DNA of 64,000 bases from Fulvimarina sp040239565 (lineage in GTDB: Bacteria > Pseudomonadota > Alphaproteobacteria > Rhizobiales > Rhizobiaceae): the NCBI RefSeq assembly GCF_040239565.1, contig NZ_JBEHWS010000005.1, forward strand, positions 254,545 through 318,544, read 5' to 3'. The position numbers were made by a program, and so were the translations under genes. Shown here one piece after another: positions 44,586 through 52,265 of the stretch. Each line of letters opens with the position of its first letter. Position 1 is the stretch's first letter. The notes under the pieces were generated by a model that saw only the letters and a program-made list of their open reading frames with translations, did not search any database and had not been told where the DNA came from.

Positions 44586-44630
44586 ACGTTTTCGCGATCA
44601 CTGCGTGAGCGCAATCGGGAGTAGACTGGC

Positions 44631-46028
44631 ATGCTCTACGTCGCGGACTGCGAATTCAAAGACCTTGGCGAAGATTTTTTAGAGGACCCAGCTTTTCTTC
44701 GCTCCGTCCTCTCGTTCTCTACCGATTGCATCAAGGTTCTCGATCTCGACGGTAATCTCCTTTTCATGAGCGAAGGAGGCAAGCGCGTCATGGAGGTTGG
44801 AGACTTTCAGTCGATCCGGGGCTGCCCGTGGCCGACCTTCTGGGCCGGCGAATGGCGGGAAAAGGCCGACCGCGCGGTTGCGACAGCGAAGGCCGGCGGT
44901 TGCGGCCATTTTCAGGGCAGTGCGCCAACCCTCGCCGGTACCACGAAATGGTGGGATGTCCGGGTCACGCCGATCGTCGAAGAGAGCGGGCAGATCACGC
45001 GCCTCCTCTCCATATCGCGCGACATCACTCAGGAAAAGCTTCTGGAAACCCGTCTCGCAGACAGCGAGAAGCGTTTGTCCGCGGCTCTCAGCGCCGCTGG
45101 CGTCGTCGGCATCTGGGATTACGATATCGCGGCGGATCGCATCCACGCAGACGAAAATCTTCTCCGGCTCTACGGGCTCAACAAGCCTGTTTCGCCCGAG
45201 GGCTTCAATCCGCGCGAGATCGAGACCCGCATTCACGAAGACGACCTCGCTCTTTATCGCGAGAATTTCAGTGCGGCGATTGTTGGCAATTCGGACTTCG
45301 ACTGCGAATTCCGGATTGCCGGCGTCGGCAATACCTATCGCTGGATGCTGGCGCGCGGACGCACGAACCGAAACGAGAGTGGCCTCGTCGACCGATTTTC
45401 CGGCGCTGTCGTTGACATCACCGACCGCAAGCTCGCGCAGGAACGTGGCCAGATCGTCAATCGCGAACTCGCCCATCGCATCCGCAATCTTCTGTCCGTT
45501 GTCGGAGCCATTGTCTCGCAAACCCTGCGGCACACCCAGACGACTTCGGAAGGACAGAAGGCGATCAGCAAGCGCCTGCAGGCTCTCGACCGGGCGCAAG
45601 ATGTTCTCCTGCAGGAGGAAATTACCGGCTCAGCCATCCACAACGTGGTATCGGCGGCAGTCGAGCCGCATCTTCGCAGGACCACGCTTCTGTCGGTCGA
45701 AGGTCTTCCGCTCGTTCTGAAATCGAACCAGCTGCTCGGTCTGTCGCTCGCCATGCACGAGCTCGCCACGAACGCCGTCAAATACGGCGCATTGTCCCGC
45801 GACGGCGGAAAGCTCTCGCTGCACTGGTCGACCCGTGCCAACGAGAGCGGAGAGCGCACGTTCATATTCGAATGGATCGAAAGCGGCGGCCCCATCGTCA
45901 GCCAGCCTGAGCGAAAGGGATTCGGGCGGCACCTGCTCGAGCGCGGCGTCGCCGGCTATTTCTCGGGCACGGCGAAGCTGGATTTCCGTCCGGAAGGCCT
46001 CGTCTACAGGCTCGAAGGCGTTCTTTGA
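44631..46028 (+). CDS. PAS-PAS-HWE sensor histidine kinase
   Basis: 465 residues, soluble: PAS 1 (about 20-135, WWDVRVTPI, ISRDITQEK), PAS 2 (about 145-265, GIWDYDI, DITDRKLAQ) and an HWE kinase domain with phospho-acceptor His282 in ELAHRIRNLLSVVGAI, N box HELATNAVKYGAL (376-388) and the defining W-x-E in FEWIE (415-417). HWE kinases are concentrated in alphaproteobacteria and often feed general stress or light responses. No response regulator is adjacent, so the partner is encoded elsewhere. No LOV cysteine motif (NCRFLQ) is seen, so it is not obviously a blue-light sensor. Confidence 0.92.
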   Translation: MLYVADCEFKDLGEDFLEDPAFLRSVLSFSTDCIKVLDLDGNLLFMSEGGKRVMEVGDFQSIRGCPWPTFWAGEWREKADRAVATAKAGGCGHFQGSAPTLAGTTKWWDVRVTPIVEESGQITRLLSISRDITQEKLLETRLADSEKRLSAALSAAGVVGIWDYDIAADRIHADENLLRLYGLNKPVSPEGFNPREIETRIHEDDLALYRENFSAAIVGNSDFDCEFRIAGVGNTYRWMLARGRTNRNESGLVDRFSGAVVDITDRKLAQERGQIVNRELAHRIRNLLSVVGAIVSQTLRHTQTTSEGQKAISKRLQALDRAQDVLLQEEITGSAIHNVVSAAVEPHLRRTTLLSVEGLPLVLKSNQLLGLSLAMHELATNAVKYGALSRDGGKLSLHWSTRANESGERTFIFEWIESGGPIVSQPERKGFGRHLLERGVAGYFSGTAKLDFRPEGLVYRLEGVL

Positions 46029-46056
46029 CGCTTCGAGCCCGCAGTTCCTTCTCGGC

Positions 46057-47262
46057 TCAGTCCTTCAGCGAACCGCAGAAACGCTGGATGCGCGAGCAGG
46101 CTTCCTCCAGCAGCGCTTCGGATGTCGCGTAGGAAATCCTGAAGTTCGGACCGAGGCCGAAGGCCGAGCCGTGGACAACCGCCACGCCTTCGGTCTCCAG
46201 AAGGCTCGTCACGAAGTCCTCGTCCGAATTCAGCACCTTGCCGTCCGGCGTCTTCTTACCCATCAGTCCGGCGCAGGACGGATAGACGTAGAACGCGCCC
46301 TCCGGCACCGGACACTTCATGCCCGTCGCCTGGTTCAGCATCGAGACGACGAGATCGCGCCGGCCCTGGAAGATTTCGCGATTCTTCGGGATGAAATCCT
46401 GCGTGCCATTCAACGCCTCGACCGCCGCCCACTGCGAAATCGACGCCGCACCTGAGGTCTGCTGGCCCTGGATCATGTCCATCGCCTTGATCAGCTGGAT
46501 CGGACCACCGGCATAGCCGATCCGCCAGCCGGTCATCGCATAGGCCTTCGAGACGCCGTTCATGGTCAGTGTGCGATCGTAAAGGCCCGGCTCCACCTGT
46601 GCCGGCGTATAAAAGGTGAAATCGCCGTAGACGAGATGCTCGTACATGTCGTCGGTCAGCAGCCAGACATGCTCGTGGCGCATCAACACGTCGGTAAGCG
46701 CCTTGATCTCATCCTTCGTATAGGCCGCGCCCGACGGGTTCGACGGCGAGTTGAACAGGAACCACTTGGTCTTCGGCGTGATCGCCTTTTCCAGCGCCTC
46801 AGGAGTCAGCTTGAAATTCGTCTCGATGCCGGCTTCCACGAAGACCGGCGTGCCGCCGCAGATCGCGACCATTTCCGGATAGCTCACCCAATAGGGCGCC
46901 GGGATGATCACTTCGTCGCCCTTGTTGAGCGTCGCCATGAAGGCGTTGAACAGGATCTGCTTACCGCCTGTGCCGACGATGGTCTGGGCCGGCTCGTAAT
47001 CGAGGCCGTTCTCGCGCTTGAACTTGGCGGCGATCGCCTCGCGCAGCTGTGGAATGCCGGAGACCGGCGTGTACTTCGTCTCGCCCCGCGCGATCGCCGC
47101 GATGGCCGCTTCCTTGATATTGTCCGGCGTGTCGAAGTCCGGCTCGCCCGCGCCGAGACCGATGACGTCCATGCCTTTCGCCTTCAGCTCGCGCGCCTTC
47201 TGCGTAACGGCGATGGTGGCGGACGGCTTGACGCGGTCGAGGGCGTCGGCAAGGAATGCCAT
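46057..47262 (-). CDS. aatA: Aspartate aminotransferase-type PLP enzyme
   Basis: 401 residues from MAFLADALDRVKPSATIAVTQK (start 47262, GGAG nine bases before). Class I aminotransferase of the I-gamma type: GAGEPDFDTPDNIKEA, NSPSNPSGAAY, and the PLP lysine in GVSKAYAMTGWRIGYAGG. In rhizobia this type transfers the amino group between aspartate and 2-oxoglutarate and can also act on prephenate. Convergent with the HWE kinase gene. An upstream open extension is rejected for lack of a ribosome site. Confidence 0.92.
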   Translation of the reverse strand: MAFLADALDRVKPSATIAVTQKARELKAKGMDVIGLGAGEPDFDTPDNIKEAAIAAIARGETKYTPVSGIPQLREAIAAKFKRENGLDYEPAQTIVGTGGKQILFNAFMATLNKGDEVIIPAPYWVSYPEMVAICGGTPVFVEAGIETNFKLTPEALEKAITPKTKWFLFNSPSNPSGAAYTKDEIKALTDVLMRHEHVWLLTDDMYEHLVYGDFTFYTPAQVEPGLYDRTLTMNGVSKAYAMTGWRIGYAGGPIQLIKAMDMIQGQQTSGAASISQWAAVEALNGTQDFIPKNREIFQGRRDLVVSMLNQATGMKCPVPEGAFYVYPSCAGLMGKKTPDGKVLNSDEDFVTSLLETEGVAVVHGSAFGLGPNFRISYATSEALLEEACSRIQRFCGSLKD

Positions 47263-47480
47263 GATCAAACTCCGGTTGTTCGGTTCGGACAGACCCTCGC
47301 CTTTTGATATTGCAGTTGCGAAGGGCGGTGGGACACTAGTCCCGACACAATGGCGGTGCAAGCATTCCATCGGATCCTGCGCGAGTTTTCACACGGGTTT
47401 CCGTCGCCGCCAGAATTTGGGACGCGATCCTTTCAGTGAAAAAAACGATCGCCTTCATTCGATAGTTTGATTGGCGGTAA

Positions 47481-47494
47481 GCCCGTGCACGGGC
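47481..47494. promoter_or_regulatory. 14-base perfect palindrome upstream of GST gene
   Basis: GCCCGTGCACGGGC, extended by flanking TA pairs to a 20-base near-palindrome, 39 bases before the GST start at 47534. It could be an operator or a hairpin in the 5' leader. It lies in the gap between the divergent aatA and GST genes. Confidence 0.4.
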
Positions 47495-47533
47495 CTAGGA
47501 AATCTTGTCTTCGTCGAGCCGGGACCAATCGCG

Positions 47534-48151
47534 ATGATCACCATCTACGGCATGCCGGACTCCGGCAATTGCTATAAGCCCCGCCTTCTCTGCGCGCTGA
47601 CCGGGCAGGCGTTCCGTCATGTTCAGGTTTCGACGCAAGACGGAGGCACCGCCTCGCCCGGTTTCCGCGCCAAGAACCCGAACGGCAAGGTTCCGCTGCT
47701 CGAAACCGAGGACGGTCGCTTCCTGCCCGAATCGAACGCGATGCTCGTCTATCTCGGCGAAGGCACCGCCTTCGTGCCGGCCGATCCTTTCACGCGGGCT
47801 GAAATGTTCGCCTGGATGTTCTTCGAGCAGTACAGTCATGAGCCGACCGTCGCCGTTCGCCGCTCGCTGACGATCTATGCGGATATGAAGAAGACGGCGA
47901 CGCCGGAGCGATTGGAAGCGACCCTCGAAGGCGGCAACAAGGCTCTCGGCGTGATGGAACAGCGCCTCGCCGCGTCTGACTGGCTTGCGGGTGAAAGCGT
48001 CAGCCTCGCCGATCTCTGCCTTTATGCCTACACCCATGTGGCAGGCGAAGGCGGCTTCGATCTCAGCCAATATCCGGGCATCGAGTCATGGCTGACGCGG
48101 ATCGAAGCGCTCCCCGGCTACAAACCGATGAACTGGCTTCCCAACGGCTGA
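47534..48151 (+). CDS. Glutathione S-transferase
   Basis: 205 residues from MITIYGMPDSGNCYKPRLLC at 47534; an upstream in-frame start at 47471 would add 21 residues and include the palindrome, which seems unlikely. The N-terminal thioredoxin fold has NPNGKVPLLETEDG and LPESNAMLVYL; the C-terminal helices have SLADLCLYAYTHVA. The SGNCYK motif puts a serine or cysteine in the catalytic position, as in beta or nu-like classes. Substrate unknown. Confidence 0.9.
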   Translation: MITIYGMPDSGNCYKPRLLCALTGQAFRHVQVSTQDGGTASPGFRAKNPNGKVPLLETEDGRFLPESNAMLVYLGEGTAFVPADPFTRAEMFAWMFFEQYSHEPTVAVRRSLTIYADMKKTATPERLEATLEGGNKALGVMEQRLAASDWLAGESVSLADLCLYAYTHVAGEGGFDLSQYPGIESWLTRIEALPGYKPMNWLPNG

Positions 48152-48555
48152 CAGGCCGGGATTTCAACCCCATCGTCACACGCGATACGATTGGCTGGGC
48201 AAGCACTTCGCACATGCCATTCATGTACGCGTCATGTAGAATCCCTAGAGTGCCGCAAACGGTGAAACGGCGAAGGCCGTAGCCGCTGGCGCCTGGAATA
48301 CTGTCTTGAAACCACGATACTTTCCGGCTTCCATCCGAATGGGCATGGTTACGTTCGCGCAAGCTGGATCGTGATAAACCCTCTCGCTCAGCCCTGCCGG
48401 AGACGAAAGGCCGGCAGATCTTGGGTGAAGGCCGATACACTACCTGAGCGTGCGTAGCGCCGACAAAACAACAAGAACAAGCCGGCGAAACGAACGGCGA
48501 TCAGGAATCGAAGCGAACCGGAATCCGGCGCTTCAATACGGGGATTGGAGACACC
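48152..48555. other. Intergenic region, no gene seen
   Basis: About 400 bases between the GST gene and the 70-residue gene. Contains a perfect seven-pair hairpin CTGCCGG / CCGGCAG (48394-48417) without a T run. Open frames on both strands have arginine-rich shadow composition and no ribosome site. A leader RNA or small RNA is possible but unsupported. Confidence 0.4.
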
Positions 48556-48768
48556 ATGAGCTACCATCTGCGAGAGCGCGTTCGGCTTGAGATCGAGAGA
48601 TGCCGTTCGCAGGATGCGATCATCGATGTCGGTGGTCTTGCCGCCCGCATGTCGCAGGAGATCGATGGCGAGAGCTCCACGGCGGCCATCATGCTGCAGC
48701 GGATGATCATCGACGAATGCTCCCATGCCGGCATCGGCATGCGCGTTGGAGTCTCTCCGAACGCCTGA
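48556..48768 (+). CDS. Small protein of unknown function (70 residues)
   Basis: Starts MSYHLRERVRLEIERCRS behind a good GGAGACACC site and is followed 35 bases later by a clean terminator, so a real gene is likely. Predicted mostly helical and soluble, with charged N-terminus, DVGGLAARMSQEI and a central STAAIMLQRMIIDE helix; two cysteines. I recognise no family. Possibly a small regulatory or DNA-binding protein; no claim made. Confidence 0.6.
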   Translation: MSYHLRERVRLEIERCRSQDAIIDVGGLAARMSQEIDGESSTAAIMLQRMIIDECSHAGIGMRVGVSPNA

Positions 48769-48802
48769 GCGGTTTCGGGCTTGAACGAATGAAATCGATC
48801 GC

Positions 48803-48836
48803 AAGGCGCGGCTGGCTCGACCATCCGCGCCTTTTT
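48803..48836 (+). terminator. Intrinsic terminator
   Basis: Perfect nine-pair stem AAGGCGCGG / CCGCGCCTT with a 13-base loop, then TTTTT. It ends the unit of the 70-residue gene and faces the convergent MscS gene. Confidence 0.88.
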
Positions 48837-48855
48837 GATTCCAGCCGGTTCAGCG

Positions 48856-49866
48856 CTATCTTTCGTCACCGCCGGTCGATTGGAGCCGCGCCGGCCCGGG
48901 CGCTTCGCTCTCGGGCTTGAGCGGCCAACCCTCTCGCTGCTTGCCGCGCACGCCGTCCAGCGTCTCGGTCTGGTCGTGCAGCAGGGTGACGCGCGTCTCG
49001 AACGGCATGTCGATCCCCGCTTTGTCGAGCGCCGATTTGATCTCCTCCAGCGCGGCGGCCTGAGCATGAACCACGTCGGTACGAACGGAGTTCGTCCACC
49101 ACCGGACCCGCAGCGTTACCCAGGACGCGGCAAGATCCCAGACCAGAACTTCAGGTTTCGGGTCCGTTTCGACGCCTTTGGCCCGCGTCAACGCATCCAG
49201 CATGACCGCTCGTGCCGTTTCGATGTCGTCGCCATAGCCAATCCCCACATCGTATTGTGAGCGCCGCTTCTCGTGCGCCGTATTCACCGTCACCGCATTG
49301 GAATAGACTTCGGCATTCGGGATGATCACGCGCCGCCGGTCATAGGTCGTGATGATCGTCGCCCGTGTCTCGATCCAGTCGACCGTTCCCTCATAGCCGT
49401 TGACCACGATCTGATCGCCCACCTGAAAGGGCTGACGGATCAGCAAAAGCAGGCCCGCGAGCCAGTTCTGCAGGATGTCCTTGAAGGCAAAGCCGATCGC
49501 CACCGATCCAATTCCGAGACCTGCCAGCAGATCGGCCGGATTGAGCGAGGGAATGACGATCGTCAGGCCGAGCAGGATGCCGAATAGGATGATGATCCAT
49601 TTGATGAAGGCGCCGAGTACTTCGCCCAGATTGTCCCGCCCCCTGCGGCGGGCCCAGCGATTGAACAGGCGGTCGAACAGCCATCCTGCGAGAAAGAAGA
49701 TTACGACGACGACGAGCGCCACCACGATATTCGGCAGCAGCTTCTGGATACCGATAACCCAGGATTCGACCTTGCCGAGGGCGATCGACGGATCGAATTC
49801 CACTGCCTGATCTACGGTATCAGCTCCGGACGCACCCTGATCCATATCCTGCGCGAATGCCTGCAT
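48856..49866 (-). CDS. MscS-family mechanosensitive channel
   Basis: 336 residues. Three membrane segments (about 35-60, 85-105 and 110-135), then the pore-lining and beta-domain signature GSVAIGFAFKDILQNWLAG and FQVGDQIVVNGYEGTV, followed by the cytoplasmic cage domain. Small-conductance type: opens under membrane tension to release solutes after hypo-osmotic shock, a logical counterpart to the NAGGN osmolyte system in the same window. The C-terminal tail is charged. Single gene. Confidence 0.92.
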   Translation of the reverse strand: MQAFAQDMDQGASGADTVDQAVEFDPSIALGKVESWVIGIQKLLPNIVVALVVVVIFFLAGWLFDRLFNRWARRRGRDNLGEVLGAFIKWIIILFGILLGLTIVIPSLNPADLLAGLGIGSVAIGFAFKDILQNWLAGLLLLIRQPFQVGDQIVVNGYEGTVDWIETRATIITTYDRRRVIIPNAEVYSNAVTVNTAHEKRRSQYDVGIGYGDDIETARAVMLDALTRAKGVETDPKPEVLVWDLAASWVTLRVRWWTNSVRTDVVHAQAAALEEIKSALDKAGIDMPFETRVTLLHDQTETLDGVRGKQREGWPLKPESEAPGPARLQSTGGDER

Positions 49867-49911
49867 CGGCTGAAACCTCTGTCTCGCAACCCTTCGAAGT
49901 GCTCATAAAGA

Positions 49912-49938
49912 AAGCGCCGGACCCAATGCCCGACGCTT
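49912..49938 (-). terminator. Terminator after sodC
   Basis: On the minus strand AAGCGTCGG pairs with CCGGCGCTT (one G-U pair) around a nine-base loop, followed by TCTTT, about 70 bases after the sodC stop. Confidence 0.65.
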
Positions 49939-50004
49939 CCCTCAGTCTCAAAACTATCTCCCGCCCAACCGGCGAACAGCTGGGCGCGACATCATCGCCT
50001 GTCC

Positions 50005-50583
50005 TTACTCGGAGCCGCCGATCACGCCGCAGGCAACCCGGTCGCCGGCATCGCCGGAAGGCTGAGACTCATAGTCGTCCGCACCGCCATGAACCATGAT
50101 CGCCGAACCGTCATCGTCCAGCACAGGTGCCTCGCCGTCGGAAACCGTCAGGTTCGGATTGAAGACGGCAAAGGTTGCGCTGCCGTCGTCACCGGCCGTG
50201 AAGTTCGGCATGTCGCCGGCATGCGGGCCATTTTCGGCCATGTAGCCGTGGTCCATGTCGGTCGGGTTGTAGTGCCCGCCGGCCGCCGAGAAATCCTCGC
50301 CGCACTGACCGGTCTCATGAATGTGAAAACCGTGCTCGCCCGGCTCGAGGCCGGTCAGTTCGGCATCGAAGAGAAGGCCGTTCGGGGTCGGCGTGACGGT
50401 CACGGTGCCACGCTCCGAACCGTCCGGCGCGTTCATCGTGATCTCCATCGGCTCCATGCTGCCGCCGGAGCTGCTTTCGCTCGACGCCGCCGCGGTATCG
50501 CTCGACGACTGATCGTCCTGAGCGAGAGCAGGCGTTACGATGAGCGCGACGGATGCGAGTGCGGAAAGTACAAGTGCTTTCAC
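50005..50583 (-). CDS. sodC: Cu/Zn superoxide dismutase, periplasmic
   Basis: 192 residues from the GTG at 50583, seven bases after GGGAGGAA; a TTG 21 bases upstream is the alternative but includes that site. A signal peptide (about 1-22, ending in PALAQ) exports it. A Ser-rich linker precedes the SOD fold: HGFHIHETGQCGE (copper histidines, disulphide cysteine), GGHYNPTDMDHGY and HAGDMPN (zinc and copper ligands), VHGGADDY, and GDRVACGVI with the active-site arginine and second cysteine. Removes superoxide in the periplasm. Divergent from the DUF1499 gene. Confidence 0.93.
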   Translation of the reverse strand: MKALVLSALASVALIVTPALAQDDQSSSDTAAASSESSSGGSMEPMEITMNAPDGSERGTVTVTPTPNGLLFDAELTGLEPGEHGFHIHETGQCGEDFSAAGGHYNPTDMDHGYMAENGPHAGDMPNFTAGDDGSATFAVFNPNLTVSDGEAPVLDDDGSAIMVHGGADDYESQPSGDAGDRVACGVIGGSE

Positions 50584-50765
50584 GGGAAGGTTCCTCCCAA
50601 TCAAATGAGTTCGTCAGGGCGATGTCTGCCTCATCGTTCTGCGAATGAAGTCGGACATCGGGCTTCGGGATGGGAACGGCGGGCCGATCCCGATTGTTCC
50701 GGCTTGCGCAGGGAGGCAGCGGCTGCGATTGCCGCGGCGAGCGAACGCGAAAAGGGTAGCGAAGG

Positions 50766-51293
50766 ATGGGACGAATCTTGAACAGGGTCGCGATCGGTCT
50801 CGGCATTGTGGGCGTCGCCGCAGCCGGCACCTTCTATCTTCTCGGCCCAGAGCGCGTCTGGCGCCTCGCAGGCGATCCCGACCAGGGCTCGGTCGACTGG
50901 GACGCCATCGAGCGAAGCCCGAACCCGAACGATGCCCTCGCCTGCTCCGTCGCAAGCTGTTCAACGCCAGCCGAGCTCACGCTTCCGCTCTACGATGCGA
51001 CGCCCGAGGCACTCCTGAAAGAGGCCGACGAGATCATACGGGGCGGCGCGCTCTCAGGTACGGTCCACCGCGTTGACGACGGACAGAACCCGCTTGCCAA
51101 GCGCTACGTCGTGCGCACGCCGCTGATGGGCTATCCCGACACGCTCAATCTCGGCGTCCGGTCCGTCGAGGGGAAAGCCGGACTTCTCCTTTATTCCCGC
51201 GCGCTTCTCGGGCGGTCAGATTTCGGTGCCAATCGCCGACGTCTCCAGACGATCATCAACGCTCTTCGCCCGAAGGCACTTCCCGAAGGCTAA
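50766..51293 (+). CDS. DUF1499 domain protein
   Basis: 175 residues. One N-terminal membrane anchor (about 8-26), then a DUF1499-type periplasmic domain with RSPNPNDALACS, a motif resembling S-x-P-N-x-x-x-C of this family, and the C-terminal YSRALLGRSDFGANRRRLQTII. The function of DUF1499 is unknown. The stop codon overlaps the convergent hydrolase stop by four bases (CTAA). Confidence 0.8.
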   Translation: MGRILNRVAIGLGIVGVAAAGTFYLLGPERVWRLAGDPDQGSVDWDAIERSPNPNDALACSVASCSTPAELTLPLYDATPEALLKEADEIIRGGALSGTVHRVDDGQNPLAKRYVVRTPLMGYPDTLNLGVRSVEGKAGLLLYSRALLGRSDFGANRRRLQTIINALRPKALPEG

Positions 51294-52174
51294 TTGCTGA
51301 AAAATCTGGACAGCGCCGCGAAGGTCTCTTCCGGCGCTTCCTCCACGATGAAGTGACCCGCATCGATCGGCTCTCCCTCGACGTCCTCGCACCAAACGCG
51401 CCAGATTTCGACGAGATCGGCGCCACTCGCCGGAATGCCGGCGGCTCCCCAGAGCGCCTGCGTCGGGCAGACAATCTTTCGCCCGGCCTCCCGGTCCTCC
51501 CTGTCGAGCCGCCAGTCGATCGTCGCTCCGGCCCGATAATCGTTGCAGGAGGCTTCCACATAGGCCGGCCGGCAAAAGCTTTCGCGATAGGCCTCCATCG
51601 CCGCCTCGGAAAAGGCCGAGAGGTCCTTCGCCTTCGTCCAGCTCGCGATCGTATGATCGAGGAAGTAGACCGGATCGGCACCGATCAGCGTTTCCGGCAT
51701 CGGATGGGGCTGGGCGAAGAACGGCCAGTGATAGGTCTTCAGCGCCGCCGCCGCATCCATCCGCTCCCAGACCTCGGCCACCGGCACGATGTCGAGCACG
51801 GAAAGCTTCGTCACGGCGCCGGGATGATCCAGCGCCATACGATAGGCGACACGCCCGCCGCGATCGTGGCCTGCGATCATGAACCGCTCGTGCCCGAGCG
51901 CCCGCATCACCGCCAGCATGTCCCGGCCCATCATCCGCTTGGAATAGGCAGCGTTGTCGGGATCGTTCGCCGGTGCCGACGACCGCCCATATCCCCGAAG
52001 GTCCGGCACGACGACCGAGAATTGCTCAGCCAGCCGCGGCGCCAGCTCATGCCACATCGCCCCGGTCTGCGGATAGCCGTGCAGCAAGAGCAGCGGCGGC
52101 CCCTCGCCCGCCATCCGCACGAAAATCTCCGCGCCTTCGCCCTCGATCATGCTGGTCTGGAAATTCTCGAACAT
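51290..52174 (-). CDS. Alpha/beta hydrolase, fluoroacetate (haloacetate) dehalogenase type
   Basis: 294 residues. Nearly every residue known to matter in bacterial fluoroacetate dehalogenases is present: nucleophile Asp104 in GHDRGGR, carboxylate-binding Arg105 and Arg108, Asp128 in LDIV, the halide pocket His149-Trp150 and Tyr213, and the general base His274 in DAGHFIVEE. The oxyanion region reads HGYPQT. This is much more than a generic hydrolase match. It would convert a haloacetate to glycolate, which links in principle to the GlcD-type oxidase at the window start. GGGAGA precedes the start. Confidence 0.85.
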   Translation of the reverse strand: MFENFQTSMIEGEGAEIFVRMAGEGPPLLLLHGYPQTGAMWHELAPRLAEQFSVVVPDLRGYGRSSAPANDPDNAAYSKRMMGRDMLAVMRALGHERFMIAGHDRGGRVAYRMALDHPGAVTKLSVLDIVPVAEVWERMDAAAALKTYHWPFFAQPHPMPETLIGADPVYFLDHTIASWTKAKDLSAFSEAAMEAYRESFCRPAYVEASCNDYRAGATIDWRLDREDREAGRKIVCPTQALWGAAGIPASGADLVEIWRVWCEDVEGEPIDAGHFIVEEAPEETFAALSRFFSN

Positions 52175-52265
52175 CGCATCGTCTCCCGGTTCGGCCTCTG
52201 CTCAAAGACCTAGGAAAGACGCTCTGCCGGTACAGGAATGCGGGCTGCTCTCCGCCACTCGGTCC

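Noticed and set aside
47330..47343. GGGAC-ACTA-GTCCC inverted repeat upstream of aatA
   Set aside because: Short and common by chance in GC-rich DNA; the 14-base palindrome in the same gap is a better candidate.
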